Shown here: positions 39,801-51,800 of the stretch, piece after piece
Layout: each line of letters opens with the position of its first letter
Numbering within the stretch: position 1 is the first letter of the stretch
From: Owenia fusiformis
Taxonomy: Eukaryota; Annelida; Polychaeta; Sabellida; Oweniidae
Direction of reading: 5' to 3'
Assembly: GCA_903813345.2 (NCBI GenBank)
Contig: CAIIXF020000006.1
Location: forward strand, 25,677,936-25,741,935
Length of the DNA stretch: 64,000 nt
Notes under the pieces: generated by a model
What the model was told of the DNA's origin: nothing
Seen by the model: the letters and a program-made list of their open reading frames with translations, nothing else
Databases searched by the model: none
Made by a program: the position numbers and the translations under genes

Positions 39801-42800
39801 GAATGTGTTCGATATTATGACGAACAAACCGACCATTCCAGTCAAAAAATCTGCTATTGCCAGTTGTGCAATATAGAAGTTTCCAACTGTATGTAAACTT
39901 CTGTTAGCTCTGTAGGTAGCAATGACCAAGGTGTTCCCCAGTAGTATCCATAGTGAAATTAGTATACCCAGAACTAAGGTGATGTATAGTATAAGCTCAT
40001 TGCCCCCAATTTCAAACTGTGACAGATCATAGTCATAACACAACGTTGACGTTTTATTCATCCATGGACCTCGGTCATGATTCATCTTTGTTCTTATAGT
40101 TTCTTCCGCCACTCAGTCACTAGGTTAGTCTATCCAACATTTGTGATATGTGGACATGGCACCCTTTGTAGTTGGTTTGATAAGTAACGATATGCAATTT
40201 ATATTCCACTTATCATTCTAGTTGCTCGTGATGGTCAAAGCACAGTGTATATAGTGAGAGACTAATTATGTTGGAATTTTATTCATCTAAGAGTGTACTA
40301 CATACCTTTTGCAATGAACTTTTGTTCCTGTCCTCCAGAACTTCACTAGGCAAGATAAACTTGTCACATATCTCACCATCAGCGAAATCAAATATTACAA
40401 CTAGACTGTCTGTGTAAACAAAACATGATAAGTATTTAATGGTCTTCAAGTAGAGAAACAATAAGACCTTTATGGATATCTATTTGCTGAAGATGCATAC
40501 ATTAATAATGATGACTAATTATATGTGCTATGTAATACACATTCTAACTTATTGTTCCACATCTAAACTGGAGTAATCCATACTATTCGTGAGTAGTTGC
40601 ATTATCTAAACGTGCATCGCTTTAAAGATCATTTCTAATACAGTTCACATCAAAGCATTCATTCCTGGTAGCAGTCATATGCCTTTCAAAGTACCAGCTT
40701 TAACTATTTATCTCCATAAAAGCTTTTTCCCCCATCACTCATATACTCTGTATTTCTTAGATTGTATGCTGTACAAAGTCTCATTTACTATCGTCAGTGG
40801 TTACATGTTATTGACTGAAAAGTCATCTGCTGGAAAAAAAAGTATCACGAGCTGTCATTCTGGGTCTCGTTAGCTAAGAATTGACCATCTTGAATCTTTA
40901 TATTTCCATATGTTATGGCTGAAAAACGTTGTTGCCCTGCAATTGAAATGACCGTAGTAATATGAAATAAAGTTGAACTGAGTAGCACATAATCATTTTA
41001 TGTTTTAACTTTTTCATATCTCTCAGGACCTGGTTCAAACATGAGCAGTGAACCAAAATACCCCGCTGAAACATGTTTTTTTATGTTTCATGTCCTCAAG
41101 TTTTCAGCGGAGTCATTGAGATACGTTTAATGATGTATTTCGCTCCCCCACGGTAGATGGACTTGTACACTTCATGTTATATTGTTCCAATATTTATTAC
41201 GAGGAATGTACTTCTTGTCTTTCTTTTAATGATAAATGTAACAGTTAATTATGCAAACGTCCATGTTGACGCCCGTTTCTTCTTTACCAACAATTTGATG
41301 AAGTATCAAAGAACAGTAATGTGTATTTTTACCCTTTTTGTCCATTTTCCCGGGTGATATAAACAATTGCATATATGCTCGGGTTTTCAGCGGGTACTTG
41401 CTCGCGATTTCGAGAATTGTAGCGGGGCCTGGATAGTTCCAATGGTATTAAACATCACATGATATATAAATGGGGTTTGTGCCATCCTTAGAGTTTGTAT
41501 GAGCGTTGATTTTGAGGTCATTCAGTTACATCATATGGTTCGTTTAGTTCTTATGCGTGCATCCATCCCTCTCAAGAATAAGATAAGGAGGGACACTGAA
41601 AAAATTAGAATGTCTGCACTAGAGGATATAGGTCCATGACTAGAGGGAGTGTGACCATCATTATTGGATAGGACTTAGATAATACCTAAATTGACACTCG
41701 GTTGATACCAGCATGGTAGAGCACAAAATGAATAACAAACTTCTTATCTTGCAGAGTATTTCCTGGCCCCATCCCCTTATTACTACAGAGTGACAAATGA
41801 CAGTGGGCACAGGGCTCAGGCAAGAGTATGGAACGTAGATCTCGATAGTCAGGTCTGTCACACTCTGGACTTAATCATTGTGTACTCCGGCTCTGAATAA
41901 GACGTTTGATTTGTATTCTTGACATTTTGTGAAGAATATGGTCATGTGATCACATTGTAATTAACCAAATTGAATCCACTATAATTTGGATAATGGATCA
42001 CGTGACTGAAGCTTTCAGGAAATTTCATATGGTTCCTTTTGCACGTTCGCTTTTGTATTAAGCACCCGTTCAATCACTTAAGCACGTTTCGTTAGATTTA
42101 TTGAATCAGTGACACTACTCTGATGAGCAACACCAATTCCCTTTCCCGAGCACGAATAACTTATTGTAGATCTTTTAGTATTTAGTAATAAGAGTATCGC
42201 TCGCTGCAATTTGACCTAAAAGCTAAAAGGGTGGGATTTTATGTTACACATACATGTAGGTGTGTTTTGTTAACATATTTGGGTTTTGTTCTATGTGCCA
42301 CGGAATGATAAAATTAGAAACAATTACGATACGATCATAAAATATAAAACCCTTAAACTATGGGTTCTTAAATGTACTGAAAAACATTTTTTTCTTATAT
42401 TCAGGATGGGTTTGAGATGACGGTTGAGAAACTTGAAGCAGCGTACAAGGACGCCATTGAACATGGTGCTAGTGTGCGGGGTATGATCCTAATCAACCCC
42501 CACAATCCAATGGGAACAATATACAGCAAGAAACTAGTGATTGAAATATTAGAATTTGCAGCTAAGTATGCAATCTTATGATTTTACATTTTTCTGTTTT
42601 TCCCATAGGCCTACGTGATTTGTTTGAAATTGGGGCTAAGTATTATGAGAGATTACAACCTTAATAGAATCGCATCGCTGAACTGTTTTCAATTCCAGAT
42701 ACGAGCTCCATGTTGTTATGGATGAGATTTACGGAATGTCAGTCTTTGGAGAAGGCGCTGAATTTAACAGTGTTTTAAGTCTAGAAAACGTCCCTGACCC

Positions 42801-45800
42801 TATGAGAACGCACGTATTATGGGGATTTAGTAAGGTAATTTTTGATCTATTAATGAGCTATAACACTGAATTCAATAGGAGGAAAAACTCTGGAGAACGT
42901 CCCTGACTTCATGAGAACACACGTAATTCTGGAATTTAGTAAGGTATTTTTGTATTTTTATGAGCTATAATACTGGATTCTATAGTTTTAAAATAAAAAA
43001 ACCTTGAAAATTACAGGGTAACATGTAAAACGAAAGTTACATCCATTCTTAGTCTAATTGTAATATTTATTTGACTACTTGTACATCTTGTTCATCATTA
43101 ATTGCCCATTTGTTTGCCATAGTCATTATCATTCCGAGGAACTTGTTTTGAACGGTATTTACGTAAAGGATAAACAATGAGCGTTGGGTATTATTTGAAA
43201 TAATAGCCAAGGGCCGACAGGTCCATGGCGATTATTTTCTCATTAGATCCGAATTGTTTATCTAACTTTATCTAAATTTGATTTCTTTTGTATTGACTGG
43301 AGGAATTATGAATTGATATATGTAAATGAGTAGATGGGCTATATTAGTTCAGTTTCACTGAACTGCAGGTACAATGTAAAATTTGATTTCGTTTGTATTG
43401 TCTATTCAACTTTTGATTGAGTGAATATAGGGTGTAATTAGTTAAGCTCCAGTGCACTGCATGTGACAGTCCAGGTGTAAACACAAAGCAATCTTCGTTT
43501 TTTGCCACACTGGTTTTGGATAGCTTGCCAAATGTATATTATTTGAAATATTAGAAAAAGAATGCACTCCTCTTTATTACAGCTGTACATTCTTTAAGAT
43601 AATACAGTTCATTCTATTGTGTTGCAACCTAAGTCGGGTTTATTAAATGCAGCATATTACACACAGTATCTTTGCCAGTACGTTCACGTTCCACAAATAA
43701 ATGAGGAATAATTATTGTCTTTAAATTGATACTCCAGGTTGGTTCAAGATAAGTTTCAAAATAACTCTGTGTAAACTGATAAACCAGATGTCATATTTGT
43801 ATAAGAATTTGCTTTGTTAACGAAGTGAAATATAAAGTCATATAAAGACATCATTGACTGCATGAAAATTAGTGATAAAGGAATTGACAAATATTTGAAA
43901 ATTACCTCCTGTTCAAGTTCCAATCATTTTTATAGATTATATTGATAGATTTAACATCACTGAATATGGTATTACTTGTTGAGGATCACACAACATTACC
44001 GTTTATCATTTATTTGAGATTTAAGCAGGGGTCCATTTTTTAAAGAAATAATCATTTTAAAAGATTTCTTGTGAATAGATAATAAATAAGTACAAAAAGC
44101 ATGAATTATTATATATCAAGAGCATAATGTAAAATTTCAACTGAAAAATTAGATCAAAATGGAATTCATGTTCACAGTGGGGGGTATAACTCATCAAACA
44201 CTTGATAATTTTTTTAAAGCTTATTGTTACTGCCTAATGTTTTTAATTTGCTTTTTTAATTAGGATTATAGCATTGACCATTTATGAATTTTTGAGCACC
44301 ATACAAAGTTACAGAACTTCATTTATGAACGATTTCAGCAGGGGTCTATTTTACAAATATTAAATATTTTTCCGGTTAGTTCTTAGATGAAAAGCTAGTA
44401 TATTGTTACGATTAAATTACATCATTGAGGTGTATAAATCATGAAAACAGGTTTCATCCTGATGTCTTCAACCTAATTCGTATAACACCATGTCACAAAT
44501 GAAGGGAGGGGACATTGACATCCATTTGGGGATTTTTATTACTTATATGATTTCAATATTACAGTAATGTTGGTATCATTATAAACAGGCATTAAATAAG
44601 TGTAGACTATTATCAATACGTTAACAGCAAGAAGATTTATACAATTTAAACTGTAAAATGAGATAACAATGGGCTCTAAAATCACAATGATTGGTGCAAC
44701 TAATCAAATTTTTACTTTATAAGCTTAGCATCATGTCCTAACAATTTAAATTAATTTTAGATAGTTATCCCATTGAACGAAGTTCGGAGGGATGTAGGGA
44801 ACGGGCCTCCGTCTGTCCATCCGTCAGTCCGTCTGTCAATCCGTACGTACGTCCGTTCGGGCAATAACTCAAATACCGTTGGCCCGATTTTGTTCATATT
44901 TTGTACACATATACCCTATGGGGGTAGAAGTTCTGCTCAATTTTCAAAATGGCGCTCATTTAAAAGTAGGGGCCATTTTAGTGCCGATTTTACAGTTATT
45001 TAGGTGCAATATATAAAACTGTAATAGCAGTATCTTTTAAATTAAAAAAATTATATAGAACATAAATAAAGCTAGAAATGTAGATATTAAGGAAGCACAC
45101 GGCAGCCATCTTGAAAATTGAAAAATGTTGGCCTTTACTTGTTATTTTACGATTTTTGCTGTAAATCGAAAAGTAGTGGAGTGATTTCGTGCATATTTGG
45201 TATGTTAATACTATGAGCATGGCACACTGTCTAATGACACTTTTGGTAGAAGGCGGCCATTTTAAGCATAGCCGCAATTTTAAGGTATTTTACTATAATT
45301 GAAAAGTTGTCGAGCGATTTTGATCATCTCTGGTATGTGAATACTATAAACATGGCACATTGAATTTTTTTAATATCTTAAAGTGGTTCAGATTTTCATT
45401 TATTGAAGATTTAATTCAAGATTAAATCAAAAAGATGAATATTTTTGTGGATAATTCTCGGATCAATAACTTTTATTACCACCTTGCAGGGCATGTTTTA
45501 GGGGTATTAGTGCTGGTTTAGGTGGCATTTATTTTACTATGTTGACCTGAGCAATAATTCTAATAATGTCATTTCTGCGGGCAATATTAAACAAATACTG
45601 GATGATCAGGAGCTGGATATAGCAGAATAGCTATTCGAGAAAAAAATATTGGGCGAGACAGTATTAATTAATTTCAATAGAAAGTTTGGGTTCTGGCATT
45701 GCCTCATGGGATAGTCTATTTTCTACTAAATGAAATAATCAGGGTGAACGCTTTTCTATTACTAAAGTTATTTGCTTGTAGAGCCCGTATTGCAAAATCA

Positions 45801-48800
45801 TATGTTCTTTCAACCCACATCATATCATATGCTTTGTTGATGTTAAAATCCATTTTTATAAATAATGGGAATAAATTCCTAACTCATCTTAAATTATGAT
45901 TTAAATGCAATATTATATACGATCAAATGCTTTTTCCAAGGTTTTAAAATGTAAACAGTGCTCAGTTTCAGTGCTCAACAGGTGAAAACGTATGTAGGAA
46001 TATAGGCAGAAACAATTTGCAGATAAACGAAAACAAGATTGTGTTCAAAGAAAGTGAACTAAATGGAACAATTATTTTTAATCATGTTGAATGCAAAATA
46101 TAGTCAGACAGAAGATATTATTTTCAATTAAACAGATAAAATCAATATATCTTGCTAATGACCTTTCCAAAAGCCGATTCATAAGTGGAAAATTTGTTAA
46201 CTTCAAAAGTGTCAATATCTAATATTTTTCATTATTATGGACCTCTGTTGAACCCCTCAATGATAAGTAAACAGTAATGTTGACAGGGTGGAAACGGGTG
46301 GAAACGTATGTAGGAATATATGTTTCATCATTTAAACATATCATTAACAATTGGCGGATCAACGAAAAACAAGATGATGTTAAAAGAAAGTGAACTAAAT
46401 GGAACCATTATTTTTTATCATTTTGAATGCAAAACATAGTCAAACATGCCATACTAATATTAATAACCTTTCCAAAAAAACTTCAAAATCTAATATTTTT
46501 TATATTTTTTTGTGAACCCCTGTTAACCCCTCAATAATTAATAAATAAGTTTATTGGTCTCTTGACCATCTAATGTACATCGAGATAAAATCAATATGTT
46601 ATACTAGTAAACTTTCCAAAAGCCGATTAATGACTAGCTAGATAATCTGTTGATAACTTCAAAACTATCAAAATCTAACATTTTTGTTGACCCCTCCCTG
46701 TTAAACCCCTCAAATAATAAGTAAACGGTAAAGTCCTCAACAGGTGAAAATGTATGTGATAATATATGTTTTATCATTTACACATATCATTTAACAATTG
46801 GCGGATCAACAAAAACAAGATGATGTTAAAAGAAAGTGAACAAAATGGAACAATTATTTCTAATCATTTTGAATGTAAAATATAATTAAACAGACGATTT
46901 TATTTTCAATTAAACGGATAAAATCAATAGGTCATGCTAATAACCTTCTCAAAAACCAATTCATAAGTAGATAATCCGTTGTAAACTTCAAAAATACCAA
47001 AATCTAATTTTTTTGTGGACCCCTGTCAAACCCCTCAATAATAAGTAAATGGTAATGTTGACAAGTGCTCAACATGTGAAAACGCATGTAGGAATATATG
47101 TTTTATCATTTAAACATATCAAAACAATTGGCGGATCAACAAAAAACAAGATGATGTTAAAAGAAAGTGAACTAAATGGAACAACTGATTTTAATCATTT
47201 TAAATGCAAAATATAGTCAGACAAGTGATCTTATTTTCAATTAAACAGATAAAATCAATTTTTCATGTTAATAATCTCCCCAAAAACCAATTCATAAGTA
47301 GATAATTCGTCGTAAACTTCAAAAATATCAAAATCTAATATTTTTTAATTTTTGTGGACCCCTGATAAACCTCTCAATAATAAGTAAATGGTAATGTTGA
47401 CAAGTGCTCAACAAGTGAAAACGTATGCAGGAATATGTGTTTTATCATTTAAACTCATCAAAACGATTGGAGGATGAACAGGAGGAAGGAAATTCCGTTA
47501 TCACTAAATGTAATCTTTTGGCAACAATGAAGTTGATAATATGTGATAATATTTGTGGATTATATATACTTATTTGGATTATGTGGATAATATTTGAATA
47601 CATTTCAATCATATTAAAATATTTTAACTAGCCCATTCACGAAGCGTCGGTGGTGTAAAGGTTAGCATTGATGCCTTCCAAGCATTAGATCCGGGTTCGA
47701 TTCCCGGCCGACGCATGTTTTTTGTAAAAGTTAAATTTGACTTGCTTCTTCTGATCCTTGTGTTGAACCTCAGAAATAATTCTGTAAATATTTTACCACC
47801 GTTTGAGACAAACCCTCATGTACTCTAGTACCAACTAAAGTTATAAAAAGTTAGCCCGATGTCCTGTTGCAATGCAAAGGGGTTATTGAATTAAAATGGG
47901 GATGAAATTTATTGCATATGTACTGTAGATATGCAGGAGGATCAATTGCATTCCCATTATAAGTCAATGGCACCCTTACAGAAATCCTCATTTTCTCAGA
48001 AGAATATGGGTTCCTAAACAGGACATTAAAGCTTACCAGAGCTTGAGGCCTTTTTGAAGTTTTTGTTTGGTACTATTCGGGATCGTACTTTTCTTTAGGT
48101 TACCTCGTTTTAGTGTGTTCTCTCTTTTGGAGTTGTGAGCTAAAAATCACCCTTGGTGTCTAACTGATGGTCTCAGAATTTTCGGAAGACAATTTTAAGG
48201 TTTTGGGGTAGTTATCAGAAATTTACACCAAACAGGAAATGAAAGAAACATGTGAAATTTAGAATTTTTTGAAGTAAGATACCAGAGTTCTGCTTTGATC
48301 TTCAGTACATGTAAGTTGTATTACTCCCATATACCATTTACATAGCCAGGATCACAATGGTCATGGTCAAAATGGCCCTTGCCATGCTGAAATAGCTTTT
48401 TCGGCCCTCTGTAAATGTGACTGAAAAAAGTAAAATGTTAGCGTTTCGGAAAGGTCACTGAACAGAATATTTTGAATTTTTCAGTAAATGTGCATATTGC
48501 ACATGATAGGGAGCTTTGAAAATTTGAATTCATTTCTAGAAATAGAGAAAATATGAAAAAATCTTTTTTTCCTTTTTCTGATCCCAATTTTTGTTTCAAA
48601 CAATTTTTCTAAGTTTTCAAAGTTTTAGACAAGACCTTAGAGAAATGATCAGTCCATGATGCACTGAATCCAGGACTCCAGTCCTTAAATCTCTTGGGCA
48701 ACAATGAAGTACATGTCGATAACATTTGAATACATCTCAGAAAGAAGTAAACAAATATTTTGCCAACCAAATATCGAAGCGTCGGTGGTGTAAAGGTTAG

Positions 48801-51800
48801 CATTGATGCCTTCCAAGCATTAGATCCGGGTTCGATTCCCGGCCGACGCATGTTTTTCTTTGTAAACATTTAGCTTAATTCTGAGATTATTTTCTTAAAA
48901 TTCTTTAATTTCAGGACTTTTGCTTGTCCGGATTTAGATGCGGAGTGATACATACAATCAATGATGATATTAAAGTAGTTCTGGCTCATCTCTCCTATTT
49001 CACATCGGTTCCAATCATAGTACAAAACAAACTGACAGAGATAATTACGGACGATGGTAAGTTAGGAGCGATATTAGACCTGAGAGGCATGAAAATGTAA
49101 CTGCTTTGTAAATAGTTACTAATGAAAGAAAGAAGAATTTAAGGATGATACTTAAACTGTGACCCCCCCTCTTATGATTTTTGATTTGAATTTGTAAATA
49201 ATCACAAAAATAGCATTGAAAATCAAGTTAACAGTTATCACCCTATGCTTAGTGAGCGGACCTAATTTCAAGGGTGATGGTAAAGACGAAGCATGGCGCC
49301 CAAAAACCAAAGAATATTAGTTCCATAATCTTTTAAGTCGTATTATTGCAGCATTAGGTGATGATATTGTGATATTTTATGCTGTTTTAGAAGTGAAAGA
49401 TGTTAAACTATGCATACCGTTTGTTTTACATCCAATAAAACGAATAGTTAAGATGAAACAGTCGTTTAAAGATACAATTTGAATTTACCGCAAGAAATTA
49501 CAACCTAATATTGTCAATATGTCAATAATTCCTGATCGATGTCACATATAAAGATATATGTACCTAGATATGTTTTATTTTTTCATATATGCGAAATAAG
49601 GCGGTCTCTAGTTATGTACATCCAATACAAAATGAATGTTTACTATTCGGCGATCAGAATTTCGATGACGAGCAATGGCGATGTAATTTGCGAAGAGGAG
49701 TGGCTATGGGCAAGCACTTAGCTGCTACGTGTACTGCTAAATTCACCTAAAATGTACACTTTCAATTAATAAATTAATGAATTTGGGCAAGGTTGTCATA
49801 GGCTTCAATCAATGGTAAAAACTTGCAAAACATATAGTCACTTGATTTTATGATTTATCAAAAAGTGTTGGTTGTTGAACGAATAAATAGAATAACTTAA
49901 AAGAATTTTAAAATTGTATAAATGGTAACTGGCCTACAATTTTTTAACAAATGTTGACAAAGTCATAAAAAAATCAGACGCATGACAGATGTAGTCAGAG
50001 ATTGTTGATGTCAAAGGTTGTTAACATGGCAGGTGTATTCAGAAATTGTTAACATAATAAATGAAGTCAGACTTTATTTACATGACAAGTGTAGTCAGAG
50101 GCTGTTAACATGGCAGATAGAGTCAGAGATTGTTAACATGACAGATGTAGTCAGAACAGCCTTAGTTGGAACAATAAAGTTGGATATACCACCATCGTTG
50201 ACCCCATTCATATATCTCAGGAATTTGCCCTTGAAAAGGCGGTAACCAATCCTCCAGAAGCGTATTGTATCGGGGAATCTATAACGAAATTGTGTGCTAG
50301 CACCGCACCCCATCCATTAAACAACATCCAGAAAACATCTTTAGGCGATGTTGTCTAACGGGAACGCGTCAGTTGTGATTAGGTGAAAGAATTGACGTGT
50401 AGTTGTCAAAGATCCATCATCTGACAGTCTATTGATGACTTGAGGCATCATGTTAGCAAATTCTTTTAACAACTCGTCGTTGCTTTCATTTGTAGCTGCA
50501 TCATTATTGCTATTGTTATCATTAGATGTCATATTTATACTATCACTCATTTCGTTTCTATTTTCTATTTCATTGTCATTGTCCATTTCATTACATTCAA
50601 TTTCATTGTTTATTTCATTGTTAAATGTTGCATTGTGCTTAACTGGTGCAGTGTCAACTAATTTAGAGCATTTCGAGACATGAGAATCACTTGAGGATTG
50701 TGTTATAGAAATTGTCATTGACTCCTTGTCTTGTACCACAATCCTCTTGCCACTTGCTTTAATTTCTTCAGGAACCACATGAGAAAAATTTATTGTAATT
50801 AATTTTATTATTCCGTTGACATTAACGATTTTTCGAATTTTCATTTCATTTGTAGGGTGTTTTTTGATCAGGTGGTGTATTATTTCATCAAAGTCTTTTG
50901 ATTTTCCGTGACAGTAGTAACACTGGCATCCCACATATCTGAAAATAAACAGGATAAATGTAATCCCCATTCCACGGCTCGTCCAAACATGCTTTTATTA
51001 CCATAACCATTGCTCTTCCTTCCGAGGAATCAAAATCTCCTGATTTGACTGCAATTACGGCTCAAATTGGGTAAATGGATGGGTTTACGATATAAATACG
51101 TTCATCAACAATAATTACATGCAATATCAAGGAATTCTATGCAGGAGAAGTATCATTATTTTGAAAATAATCGAAAAAAATATGCAGAAAATTAATTTTT
51201 CTTTTCACATCACTTCGTATCCGTTTCACATATAAGTATGAATCTTTCTTACATTACAAATCTAATTATGGGCATCTGAAGCATCAGTGCACCTAGTTAC
51301 AGGCCAGCACAAGGCCAATAAAGAGTAGAACTTAGAGAAATAAACTTACTGCTGGTCCGCCATAGTTAGGTTTGGGCGCCCTGCCTTGTCTTTACCATCA
51401 CCCTTGAAATTAGGTCCGCTCACTAAGCATAGGGTGGTTATACGGATTCTGAATAAAGATACAATAAACGGTACTTCTAGCACACGCGTAAGTATCAGAT
51501 CTAGATGAATCAAACTATATCCCACTCTTCATGACTCTTACAAGTTTAAAAATATGTCAAACACGGGTACTTTATCTTCTAAGTACTATTAGTGAATAAT
51601 TGGAATTGGTCAATAAAATCGTGAAAACTGAATTAACAGTAATGATGGGTGTATCTGAAATGTTTTGTTCAGTGTAAATCGTAAACCATTCTGATCCTTA
51701 ATTATTATTATTCTAGAATGGTTAGAAAATAAATATTTCCCAACGAACCTGAAGAGGATGAAAGATACATTTGAGTTCATCACAAGCAAATTGATGGATA

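Noticed and set aside
42718-42906. 62-codon frame as a small gene
   Set aside because: It is ACCS-like exon 7 reading past its donor into intron 7.
49239-51436. RAG/Transib-type transposon
   Set aside because: The 5-bp duplication and CAC start are suggestive, but the terminal heptamer differs, no nonamer-spacer pattern is clear and no RAG1-like catalytic region is present.
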